DNA of 64,000 nt. Source: an uncultured Dorea sp. (GTDB lineage Bacteria; Bacillota; Clostridia; Lachnospirales; Lachnospiraceae). Where the stretch lies: the NCBI GenBank assembly GCA_948602995.1, contig CAPEBR010000021.1:1-64000 (forward strand). Reading direction: 5' to 3'. Shown one piece after another: positions 51,105 through 60,323 of the stretch; the stretch's first letter is position 1; each line of letters begins with the position of its first letter. The notes beneath the pieces were generated by a model. The model had not been told where the DNA came from and did not search any database. It saw only the letters and a program-made list of their open reading frames with translations. The translations under genes and the position numbers were made by a program.

Positions 51105-52082
51105 CTACAGTGCAAGGAGCTTCGCAATATCGTACTGATACGGCGGAATCACCTTCTTCATGCCCAGCGCCTCGTCTATATCAAAGTCTACATACTGCCC
51201 GTGCCTGTATCCTACTACGCGGTTGCTCTTTCCTTCAAGCAGAAGATCCACAGCCATGGCCCCCATAATGGACGCATATACACGGTCCTTACAGGTCGGG
51301 CTTCCGCCGCGCTGCATGTGTCCGATGATCGTGGCGCGGGTCTCCATACCGGTTGCCTCTTCAATCCTCTTTGCCATATTGATGGAATCGCCGATCCCCT
51401 CTGCATTAATAATAATATAGTTCTTCTTTCCTCTTCTTCTGTTCTCCTGAATATCTTCAATGATGATTTTCTCATCATAGTCATGCTCCTCTGGCAGAAG
51501 AATGCGCTCTGCACCATTTGCAATTCCGCACCACAGGGCAAGATATCCCGCGTCTCTTCCCATAACCTCAATAATCGAACATCTCTCGTGAGAGGTAGAA
51601 GTATCCCGCACTTTATCAATTGCCTCCATCGCTGTATTGACAGCTGTATCAAATCCGATTGTGTACTCCGTACAGTCTATATCCAGGTCAATTGTTCCCG
51701 GAATACCAACGGTATTAACACCCAGGTTGGCAAGCCTCTGCGCCCCTGCAAAGGAACCGTCTCCCCCGATTACTACCAGACCGTCAATGCCGTACTTCTT
51801 GCAGATCGCCGCTGCCTTCTGCTGTCCGTCCTCTGTACGCATCTCCTCACAACGTGCTGTCTGAAGAATCGTACCTCCCCGCTGAATCGTGTCAGATACA
51901 TCCCTTGCAGACAAATCAATAATCTCTTCATTCAATAGTCCCTGATAGCCTTTTCTGATTCCTCTGACTTTAAGTCCTTTTCCAAGACCAGTTCTGACTA
52001 CCGCACGGATTGCCGCATTCATTCCCGGAGCATCCCCTCCGCTTGTCAGCACACCGATTGTTCGAATTACTTTTCCTGCCAT
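51105..52082 (-). CDS. pfkA: ATP-dependent 6-phosphofructokinase
   Basis: A 325-residue glycolytic enzyme that makes fructose 1,6-bisphosphate. Motifs: LTSGGDAPGMN near residue 10, GGDGSF near 102 (Gly rather than Asp at the fourth place indicates ATP rather than pyrophosphate), GIPGTIDLDI near 125 with the catalytic Asp kept and Asn replaced by Leu, and MQRGGSPTCKDR near 250. The ATG at 52082 has GGAGGAG directly upstream. It follows dnaE on the same strand, a common pairing in Clostridia. Confidence 0.96.
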   Translation of the reverse strand: MAGKVIRTIGVLTSGGDAPGMNAAIRAVVRTGLGKGLKVRGIRKGYQGLLNEEIIDLSARDVSDTIQRGGTILQTARCEEMRTEDGQQKAAAICKKYGIDGLVVIGGDGSFAGAQRLANLGVNTVGIPGTIDLDIDCTEYTIGFDTAVNTAMEAIDKVRDTSTSHERCSIIEVMGRDAGYLALWCGIANGAERILLPEEHDYDEKIIIEDIQENRRRGKKNYIIINAEGIGDSINMAKRIEEATGMETRATIIGHMQRGGSPTCKDRVYASIMGAMAVDLLLEGKSNRVVGYRHGQYVDFDIDEALGMKKVIPPYQYDIAKLLAL

Positions 52083-52164
52083 GATTATCTCCTCCATACG
52101 TATGCTTCGTTATGAACAAGTTTTAGTAAAACTAGTTCCGTCATGCCACATTTTACATGAATTA

Positions 52165-55100
52165 CTAAATGTTTTCAATGGATTTTTCTATTACTTTTAC
52201 ACAAGATTCTCCGAGATAATTCGTCAATCTGCTTAAAAGTCCAGGCTCCGTATAAACGTTCCGATTTGCAGGAAGACGCTTCACAGCACGTTCTGCTTTA
52301 CAGAAAATTACCACCTGGTCATTTCCATCCGAGCCTGCAAGCATGTCATAAATCCGGCTCTCATCTTCGAGAAATGCCGCCTTGTCTGCAAACTGGAGCC
52401 ACAGCTCCTTCTTTGTCTGCTCAAATGGAATCACCTTCTCGCAGATCAGCTTACTGGGCGCGTCATCCTCCTCCGATACCCTCCCCCGGACAAAGATCTT
52501 GCTCTCCTCCTCCAGGTACTGGCGGTATTTTTCATAATCTCTCGGAAATACCACGATCTCCACTGTGCCCGCAAGATCCTCCAGGGTAAGGAAACACATC
52601 ATCTGATTCGTTCTCGTATATTTCGTAGTTTTTGCCGCAATGATTCCTCCCACGGTTTCCCTGGCGCCGTCCCGCACCTTCGCACGCCCGGTCTCCTCAT
52701 CAATCTGAAAATCAAGCGTTGTCCGGGAAATGTTCTTCCGCCATTTTTCCTCATAGTCCTCCATAGGATGGCCGCTTAAGTAAACCCCAAGCACCTCCTT
52801 TTCGAACGCAAGCTTCATCTCCTTTTCATATTCTCCCACATCCGGAAGCGGAATATCGAAGTCTGCCTTCATGTCATCATCCACCAGATCAAAAAGAGAC
52901 ATCTGCCCTGTCATGGAATTCTTTTTCTCCTGGTTTACCTGATCTAGAACCTGTGCATAAATGATCATATGCTGCTTTCTTGTTCCTCGGAAGCTGTCAA
53001 AAGAGCCTGATTTGATAAAATTCTCAATCGTACGCTTATTGATCTCCTTTCCGGACATACGGTCTATAAAATCCTTCAGGTTCCGGAAATCCCCCCGCTC
53101 CTTCCTCTCCCCGGTCAAAAGCTCAATCATAGGCCTTCCAATGCTCTTAATGGCCGCAAGACCAAAACGGATATTGCCGCCGTCCACAGAAAAGGTTCCG
53201 ATCCCTTTATTAATGTCCGGCGGGAGGATCTTAATTCCCATCTGTCTGCAAGTGTAAATATACTCCGACACCTTTGACGGATTGTCAATGCAGGAGGTCA
53301 TAAGCGCTGCCATGAATTCTACCGGGTAATAATGCTTTAGCCATGCCGTCTGGTATGCCACAACTGCATAGGCCGCTGCATGGGATTTATTAAACGCATA
53401 CTTTGCAAAGTCAATCATCTCATCGTATATCTTATTTGCGGTCTTCTCACTAATGCCATTTGCAATACAGCCCGGCACATCCTCCTCTGGATTTCCATAA
53501 ACAAAATTCTGACGCTCCTTGCGCATAACATCGCCCTTTTTCTTGGACATGGCACGCCTCAGCAGATCGCTTCGCCCCAGGGTATAGCCTGCCAGGTCAC
53601 GCACGATCTGCATAACCTGCTCCTGATAGACAATACAGCCGTAGGTGGGCTCCAGTATTCCTTCCAGCTGGGGGCAGTCATAGGTAATCAGTTCCGGGTG
53701 ATTCTTCCCCTTAATATACTGGGGAATAAAATCCATCGGTCCCGGACGATACAGAGAAATTCCTGCAATAATATCCTCCAGGCTTCTCGGCTTCAACTCC
53801 TTCATGAAGTTCTTCATTCCGCCGCTTTCAAGCTGGAACACTCCGTCCGTCCTGCCGCTTCCTATGGAATCATAGACCGCCTGGTCTTCATAATCAATGG
53901 CGTCCATATTGATCTCTCTTCCAGCGCTTCTGCTGGCAAGCTCCACCGCATCCCGGATTACCGTCAGTGTCCGAAGCCCAAGGAAATCCATCTTCAGAAG
54001 TCCCAGCTCCTCCAGTGTAGTCATAGTAAACTGGGTTGTTACAGAGCCATCTGAACCAAGAGAGAGGGGGACATATTCATCTACCGCTTTCTGACTGATC
54101 ACAACGCCGGCGGCATGCATGGACGTATGCCTGGGCAGTCCCTCAAGACGCATGGACATGTCCACAAGTTCTTTCACCTGGGGATCCTCTCCATAAGCTT
54201 TTTTCAGATCCTGGCTTGTCTTAAGAGCCCGCTCCAATGTAATATTAAGCTCCTTGGGGATCATCTTGGCAATGGTATCTACAAATGCATAAGGGAGGTT
54301 CATAACTCTTCCCACATCCCGGATCACGCCACGGGCGGCGAGGGTACCAAAGGTCACAATCTGCACCACCCGGTCCGCGCCGTATTTCCTCACCACATAA
54401 TCAATAACTTCCTGCCTTCTCTCAAAACAGAAATCCACGTCAATATCCGGCATGGACACACGCTCCGGATTCAGGAAGCGTTCAAACAGAAGCTGGTAAC
54501 GGATGGGATCAATCGTAGTAATCTCCAGACAATATGACACAATACTCCCCGCCGCAGAACCGCGCCCGGGCCCCACCATAATCTTATGATCCTTCGCATA
54601 TTTGATAAAGTCCCATACAATGAGGAAATAATCCACATAGCCCATGGACTGGATGACGGAAAGCTCGTATTCCAGCCGTTCTCTTAATTCACGGGACGGA
54701 TCCGGGTAGCGCTTATTCAGCCCCTCATAACATAGTTTATTCAGATACTCCCAGGAATTATACCCCTCCGGTACATCATATTTTGGAAGCTTCGTCACGC
54801 CAAATTCTATCTCCACATTGCACCGGTCCGCAATCTTCTGCGTATTCTCCAGGGCTTCAAGAGCATATGGAAAAAGCTCCCGCATCTCCTCCTCTGATTT
54901 GATGTAAAACTGACCGCCCTCGTACCTCATCCTGTCCTCATCTTCTAATTTCTTACCGGTCTGAATACAGAGCAGAATATCATGGGGCTTCTCATCCTCA
55001 GCATAAGTATAATGCACGTCATTGGTGGCCACAAGGGGAATCCCGGTTTCCTGGGACATGCGAAGCAGAGACTGGTTCACCAGCCTCTGCTCTGGAATCC

Positions 55101-55638
55101 CGTGATCCTGAAGCTCCAAAAAGAAATTCCCTTTGCCAAACATCTCTTCATATCTAAGGGCTGCCGCCTTCCCTTCTCCATACAGGCCGCGGACAATATT
55201 CTTCTGTACCTCCCCTGCAAGGCAGGCGCTTAACGCAATGATGCCTTCATGGTATTCCTCAAGCACCTCCATATCAACTCTCGGTTTATAATAATAACCC
55301 TCTGTATAGCCCTTGGAAACGATCTTGATCAGGTTCTGATAGCCTTTATTGCTTTCAGCAAGGAGCACCAGATGATAATATCTGTCATCCCCGTTTCCCA
55401 CTGCCTCCTTGTCAAATCTTGACCCCGGAGCCACATAAACCTCACAGCCAGGCACCGGCTTAACTCCCACTGCCTTTGCCGCCTTGTAGAAGTCAATAAC
55501 TCCGAACATACAGCCGTGATCCGTAATCGCCACGCTGTCCATGCCCAGTTCCTTTACCCTTGCCACGCATTCCTTAATTTTATTGGAACCGTCCAGAAGG
55601 CTGTATTCCGTATGTACATGCAAATGTGCAAAGCTCAT
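52165..55638 (-). CDS. dnaE: DNA polymerase III alpha subunit
   Basis: A 1157-residue replicative polymerase of the DnaE type. A PHP domain opens the protein (HLHVHTEYSLLDG, residues 5-17), the palm holds SMPDIDVDF (near 400) and the central region RHTSMHAAGVVI; the C-terminal OB-fold is in TVGGIIAAKTTKYTRTNQMM (near 985). Full length for the family. It lies 10 bases after the secreted-protein gene and 82 bases before pfkA. Confidence 0.96.
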   Translation of the reverse strand: MSFAHLHVHTEYSLLDGSNKIKECVARVKELGMDSVAITDHGCMFGVIDFYKAAKAVGVKPVPGCEVYVAPGSRFDKEAVGNGDDRYYHLVLLAESNKGYQNLIKIVSKGYTEGYYYKPRVDMEVLEEYHEGIIALSACLAGEVQKNIVRGLYGEGKAAALRYEEMFGKGNFFLELQDHGIPEQRLVNQSLLRMSQETGIPLVATNDVHYTYAEDEKPHDILLCIQTGKKLEDEDRMRYEGGQFYIKSEEEMRELFPYALEALENTQKIADRCNVEIEFGVTKLPKYDVPEGYNSWEYLNKLCYEGLNKRYPDPSRELRERLEYELSVIQSMGYVDYFLIVWDFIKYAKDHKIMVGPGRGSAAGSIVSYCLEITTIDPIRYQLLFERFLNPERVSMPDIDVDFCFERRQEVIDYVVRKYGADRVVQIVTFGTLAARGVIRDVGRVMNLPYAFVDTIAKMIPKELNITLERALKTSQDLKKAYGEDPQVKELVDMSMRLEGLPRHTSMHAAGVVISQKAVDEYVPLSLGSDGSVTTQFTMTTLEELGLLKMDFLGLRTLTVIRDAVELASRSAGREINMDAIDYEDQAVYDSIGSGRTDGVFQLESGGMKNFMKELKPRSLEDIIAGISLYRPGPMDFIPQYIKGKNHPELITYDCPQLEGILEPTYGCIVYQEQVMQIVRDLAGYTLGRSDLLRRAMSKKKGDVMRKERQNFVYGNPEEDVPGCIANGISEKTANKIYDEMIDFAKYAFNKSHAAAYAVVAYQTAWLKHYYPVEFMAALMTSCIDNPSKVSEYIYTCRQMGIKILPPDINKGIGTFSVDGGNIRFGLAAIKSIGRPMIELLTGERKERGDFRNLKDFIDRMSGKEINKRTIENFIKSGSFDSFRGTRKQHMIIYAQVLDQVNQEKKNSMTGQMSLFDLVDDDMKADFDIPLPDVGEYEKEMKLAFEKEVLGVYLSGHPMEDYEEKWRKNISRTTLDFQIDEETGRAKVRDGARETVGGIIAAKTTKYTRTNQMMCFLTLEDLAGTVEIVVFPRDYEKYRQYLEEESKIFVRGRVSEEDDAPSKLICEKVIPFEQTKKELWLQFADKAAFLEDESRIYDMLAGSDGNDQVVIFCKAERAVKRLPANRNVYTEPGLLSRLTNYLGESCVKVIEKSIENI

Positions 55639-55647
55639 ATTATTTCC

Positions 55648-56520
55648 TCACATTATTTTTTTCATCTTCTTTGTTGCATATGTATAACGGTAAAGCTTTC
55701 CATCTTTGCTTACTTCACAGCTTTTAGACGTTATATTGTAAATAAGTACCTGCCCATATTGCTGGGATGTGGAAAAGGTCTTAATTTTCCTGCGCCCGCT
55801 TCCATTCAGATTGCAGCGGTACAAGGTTGCCTTTTTCATAGAGCTGTCTGCTCCAGATACATAATAGAGCTTTCTGCCTGCAAAGGTGGGTTCCCAGCCA
55901 TATGATGTTAGTTTTTTTATTTTTTTCAGTCCCGATGACTGGGCTTTATATAGTGTAATCGGATACGCAGATACATCTGTCCTGTATTCATTCTGCCCTA
56001 TTATATATTTTCCATACCTGGCGTTTATCTTACAGTTTGACAGAAGCTTTTTTAATTTCTTCGTTTTTATATTATAGCTGTATGTCCAATTTTTCCATTG
56101 TCCCTGGGAGCCTTTGGTCAGATAGATCTGATTGCCATAAACCTCGCTTATATAGAAGGACAGATCCGGATCATTTGCAGCGCCTTTTGCCGGAAGCTTC
56201 TTTACCAGGCTTTCCTTCCGGGAGGAATAAGTATACTTGTATAACACGTAATCTTTCACATAAAATGCCTGGCTCCCATTGCCATATGCGAAGGGGCCTA
56301 TAGGAGTCTTCTGAAATCCACTCTCCTTTTTGGCGGAAATGCAGATACTCCCTCCCACATTCTTTAAGTAGTATTTTCCGGCCTTTATTGTCGTTCCATT
56401 CGTCTCAATTTTCTTATACCCTGATGCTGCCTCCACATGCCAGGGTTCTGCAGATAAACACATACCAATAATGACACACACGGCCAGCAGAAAACTACAT
56501 AAACCTTTCCCTTTTTTCAT
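55648..56520 (-). CDS. Secreted protein of DUF5050-like type
   Basis: A 290-residue protein with a signal peptide (cleavage likely after HVEAA near residue 32). The mature part repeats short beta-strand units with aromatic cores (KLYYVSGADSS, TLYRCNLNGSGRRKI, KLYRYTYATKKMKKI), as in beta-propeller-like DUF5050 proteins. No catalytic motif. It is directly upstream of dnaE, an unusual place for a secreted protein; co-transcription is likely as only 9 bases separate them. Confidence 0.75.
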   Translation of the reverse strand: MKKGKGLCSFLLAVCVIIGMCLSAEPWHVEAASGYKKIETNGTTIKAGKYYLKNVGGSICISAKKESGFQKTPIGPFAYGNGSQAFYVKDYVLYKYTYSSRKESLVKKLPAKGAANDPDLSFYISEVYGNQIYLTKGSQGQWKNWTYSYNIKTKKLKKLLSNCKINARYGKYIIGQNEYRTDVSAYPITLYKAQSSGLKKIKKLTSYGWEPTFAGRKLYYVSGADSSMKKATLYRCNLNGSGRRKIKTFSTSQQYGQVLIYNITSKSCEVSKDGKLYRYTYATKKMKKIM

Positions 56521-56784
56521 AAGTTTCTCCTTCCTATTACACTTTTTTCAATATACTTTATTATACTTTCGCGTATAATATTTTACAAGTGCCATTTTGC
56601 GCAGCAAAACTTCAAACACGCTCTGGCGGCGGATGTGCACATCTCCGTGAATTTTAACAGGACTCGCTCATTTTTTCGTTATTGCCTTGTAATTTCTCTA
56701 TTAAAAAACATATACTTAAAGAAATAATTTTTGCACTGCTGAATAGTTACTAAAAATCAAATAATCCTAAAACGAGGTGGACGC

Positions 56785-58052
56785 ATGCTATATCTGAAAC
56801 GGAAAGCGGATGATTTTCTAGATAAATGGAAAAGTCAGCAGGATTGGAAGCCCCTCATAATCAAGGGAGCCAGGCAGGTTGGAAAAACTGAGACGATTCG
56901 AAGATTTGGACGGATGAATTATGAAAACCTGATAGAAATCAATTTTGTCGAAGAACCCAAATATAAAATGATTACCGAAGTCGGCTATAAGGCAGAAGAC
57001 ATTATCAAAAATATATCAAGAATAGACCCCTCTAAGAAATTTATCAAGGGTAAAACCTTAATTTTTTTCGATGAATTGCAGGAGTTTCCGGAAATATCAA
57101 CCTCCTTGAAATTTTTTCATATAGACGGACGTTTTGATGTTATATGTAGCGGATCTTTACTGGGAATCCAATATAAGCGGATCGAAAGCAACAGTGTCGG
57201 ATATAAGACAGACTATCCGATGTATTCCATGGATTTTGAGGAATTTTTCTTGATTACTGTATTCTTGGCGGCATGCCCACAATTATATGAAGTTATATAG
57301 AAAAAACTACATTCGAAGGCTCACTTGACATGCAAAGACAACTTCTTGCGGATTACAGGGAAGACATCCGCAAATATGCAGAAGGATTGGACCAGGCCCG
57401 GATATTAAATGTATTTAACCAGATTCCGGTACAGCTTGCGAGGGAAAACAAAAAATTCCAAATCTCAAAAGTTGCCTCCGGAGCAAGATTTAAAGATTAC
57501 AGAGGCTGCATTGAATGGCTTGCAGACACCGGGCTTGTTAATATATGTTATTGCCTTCACGTCCCGGAACTTCCGCTTAAGGGAAATTACGATGAATCAA
57601 AATATAAATTATATTTCGCCGATTCCGGCCTGCTTGTTGCCATGCTTGATGATGAATCACAGGAGGATTTGCGTGCAAATAAAAACCCTGGAGTATATAA
57701 GGGCGCTCTCTATGAAAATATTGTTGGAGAATCGCTGAAAAAAAGCGGCTATGATTTATATTATTATAAACGTGAAAATTCCACCCTGAAAAAGGATTTT
57801 TTTGTACGAACCGCCTTTGAACTGATTCCTGTAGAAGTAAAGGCTACTAATGGACGTTCAAAATCTCTGCGCACATTAATCACAAATGAACGGTATCCTG
57901 ACATTGCCTGCGGAATAAAATTCACTGGCGGGAATATTGGATATAGTGAAAAGATTTATACATTTCCTTATTTTTGTGCCTTTTTATTAAAAAAATACTT
58001 AAGATCAGACCGTGCTGTCCTGCATACTGACAGGAACATTTCGCATGTATAA
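56785..58052 (+). pseudogene. AAA_14/DUF4143 ATPase, broken by deletion and stop
   Basis: The first frame (56785-57300) has the Walker A GARQVGKTE and Walker B LIFFDELQEFP and runs to SMDFEEFF. There a stretch of roughly 30 residues is missing and the frame shifts; in the new frame DYCILGGMPTII meets a stop, then SYIEKTTFEGSLDMQRQLLA continues into the second piece (57330-58052) with the DUF4143 part (LPLKGNYDESKYKLYFADSG, FELIPVEVKA). Three separate lesions make it inactive. It differs from the intact copy at 39838. Confidence 0.8.
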
Positions 58053-58133
58053 ACAATGGAAATCAGACAAGCCGCCGCTATTTGCCAATAGTGACGGCTT
58101 GCCTAAGTTAAATCATAGGTAATTAGTTAAAAA

Positions 58134-58161
58134 AGGGAGAGCCGCTTGTATGGCTTTCCCT
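58134..58161 (+). terminator. Hairpin after the broken ATPase
   Basis: AGGGAGAGCC (58134-58143) pairs with GGCTTTCCCT (58152-58161) with one wobble pair, followed by CTGTTT. An A-run precedes it. Confidence 0.6.
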
Positions 58162-58227
58162 CTGTTTATAATATGACATACCTATAGATGTATAGAATAG
58201 GAAGAATAATATATGGATTATATCAAT

Positions 58228-58257
58228 TGGACACGAATGTACGGGGAGGGGTATAAT
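58228..58257 (+). promoter_or_regulatory. Promoter ahead of the inverted-repeat element
   Basis: TGGACA (58228-58233), an 18-base spacer and TATAAT (58252-58257). It could drive the genes from 58473 through the intervening element. Confidence 0.5.
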
Positions 58258-58286
58258 TAAATTGAGTAATTACAGGCACGTATAAC

Positions 58287-58449
58287 ATGATACAAGCGTC
58301 AAAAGGACATGCGTTTCATGCTTGCATGAAATAGCATGTCCTTTTGACACTAAGAACACTGTGAAACATTCGTTTTTCCATATTAAAAACGAACAGAGCC
58401 GAGGTTTTTCCAGGATTACGGTCAAAATACCTTTTGACGCTTGTATCAT
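58287..58449. repeat. 163-bp element with 20-bp perfect inverted ends
   Basis: ATGATACAAGCGTCAAAAGG (58287-58306) is repeated inverted at 58430-58449. Inside are a nested stem (GTCAAAAGGACATGC with its complement; TTTCATG/CATGAAA) and CGTTTTT/AAAAACG. It lies between the promoter and the ribosome site of the next gene, so it would be transcribed as part of the leader. Confidence 0.8.
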
Positions 58450-58472
58450 AACATTCACCAAGGAGGTAAAAT

Positions 58473-60290
58473 ATGAGAATGTTAAAAAAGCGCGTGTTTC
58501 CGGCAATACTGTCATTTTCACTCACCACCAGCTGCCTTGCAGGGACAGGAATCACTGCAAGGGCAGAGCTGTATGAAAATGATATATTGCTGGAAGAGTC
58601 AGGAACGCCCCAGGTTAATGTACCAATCTACCATTCAATTCCGCCGTATCAGCAGAAGGATCTTTACAAAACACCATCTGTAAAGATAACAGGAGTGTCT
58701 ATTGAAGAGAATACAGACGGCAAGATAAACGGGGCGACAAAAGCATATACGTCTCCAATTACATTTAAAATCTTCAATACCACGAAGCAGGAGGTAGATC
58801 AGATTGTAGAAGCAAAAGACGGATATCTGCCAGAGATTACCCTGGCAGATAATCACACTTATACGATCTATTCCCAGGATCCAGAGTATAAGGTAGTAAG
58901 GGACGATGGAAATGCAGAAGGCAGACTGGCGAAAAATGCGTATATCTGGGTAAAGGACGGAAAGATATATGATATCAAGGAAAATGCCGAGTATCCCTAT
59001 AACTATCCTGTATTTCAAAAAATACAGCTGACAAAAAGAGACAGCTCCGATCTTCCTGACGATGACAGAGTTCCCCTGAATATGGAGGTCCGTTACAAAA
59101 ATGAGGAAGGCGGCCAGTTATATAATGTTCCGATGAAACTGGTGAGCGAGTTTGAAACACTCGAAGTCAACTCGGGCAACAATGCACGGATAAGAACAGA
59201 GGTTCTGGAAGATGTAAACTATATTGTTGTAGTAGAGAGCGATAAATGGGGAATAGAAGCCTTCCCTCTTGCATCTAAGGATAAGTCGGAATACCGTACG
59301 GATAAGGGACGGCGGGGCGAGAGGTATTTTTATGACCATGCCGACTGCCATCAGGTTGAAAAGATCTGTCTGGTAGATAAAAAGGATGAACATGCGAAAG
59401 ACACCACTGTTACCAGTCTGTCAGGCAACACGACTGTTTCCGGCTTTAACTTCAAGGATTTCCTCGTGATAGAGCAGGAGATGGGCAAAGATCAGGTGAA
59501 AGGTCTGGAGGGCAAGGATTATGATGTGATGAAAATAGCAACGGTCAATCCGCACAGATGGGAAGTCTCCAAGCTTGCGGCTGGAAACTTTGACATCACA
59601 GAAAAGATTGACATCACAAAAAAGGTGAACCAGGTCTATTTCATAGATCATGACGGAGAACTTAACCCAATTTCCTTCACACAGGCAAACGGGGCTGTAA
59701 ACTTTACCATGAACAGTATGGGCATCCATCCGGTGGTTATCGAATATGAATCCGTTCCGCGCAAAATGGTTCAGGGCATTACAGTCAGCGGAACAGCCAC
59801 ATCCATTTTCGTTGGAAAAACGGCTGTTCTTACAGCAAGTATAACACCTGCAGACGCAGAAAATAAAGCAGTTACATGGACAAGCTCCAACAACAATTAT
59901 GCAGCGGTAGATGCGAACGGAAAGGTGATAGCAAAAAAGGCCGGTGCAGGAAAGACAGTTACAATTACTGCCACAGCAAAGGATGGAACTGGAAAGCAGG
60001 CTGCTTATCAGATTAAAATTGTAAGAAACAAGGTTAAGAGCATCCAGTTAAAAGCCAAGAAATCTGTTAAGGTGGGCAGGAAAATTACGATAAAGGCAAC
60101 CGTCAAAACGACAGGCGAGGGCGCTAATAAAAAATTGTCCTGGAGAAGTTCTAACAAAAAGTACGCGACTGTTAACTCCAAAGGAAAGGTTACCGCAAAG
60201 AAGGCCGGAAAAGGCAAAAAGGTTAAGATAACCGCAAAGGCAACAGACGGAAGCGGAAAGAAAAAGTCAGTAACAATTAAAATCAAATAG
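58473..60290 (+). CDS. Secreted protein with two C-terminal Big2 domains
   Basis: A 605-residue protein. Signal peptide residues ~1-30 (cleavage near ITARA). Residues 30-420 hold beta-rich domains without a family name I recognise (NVPIYHSIPPYQQKDLYKTP; DNHTYTIYSQDPEYKVV; KNEEGGQLYNVPMKLVSE). Two Big2 domains end the protein (WTSSNNNYAAVDANGKVIAK; WRSSNKKYATVNSKGKVTAK), ending KSVTIKIK. AAGGAGG stands 8 bases before the ATG. Probably surface-attached through the basic Big2 tail; no sorting signal. The next gene begins 33 bases later. Confidence 0.8.
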   Translation: MRMLKKRVFPAILSFSLTTSCLAGTGITARAELYENDILLEESGTPQVNVPIYHSIPPYQQKDLYKTPSVKITGVSIEENTDGKINGATKAYTSPITFKIFNTTKQEVDQIVEAKDGYLPEITLADNHTYTIYSQDPEYKVVRDDGNAEGRLAKNAYIWVKDGKIYDIKENAEYPYNYPVFQKIQLTKRDSSDLPDDDRVPLNMEVRYKNEEGGQLYNVPMKLVSEFETLEVNSGNNARIRTEVLEDVNYIVVVESDKWGIEAFPLASKDKSEYRTDKGRRGERYFYDHADCHQVEKICLVDKKDEHAKDTTVTSLSGNTTVSGFNFKDFLVIEQEMGKDQVKGLEGKDYDVMKIATVNPHRWEVSKLAAGNFDITEKIDITKKVNQVYFIDHDGELNPISFTQANGAVNFTMNSMGIHPVVIEYESVPRKMVQGITVSGTATSIFVGKTAVLTASITPADAENKAVTWTSSNNNYAAVDANGKVIAKKAGAGKTVTITATAKDGTGKQAAYQIKIVRNKVKSIQLKAKKSVKVGRKITIKATVKTTGEGANKKLSWRSSNKKYATVNSKGKVTAKKAGKGKKVKITAKATDGSGKKKSVTIKIK

Positions 60291-60323
60291 TTAGAAAAGA
60301 AAGATTAGAGGAAGATATTTATT

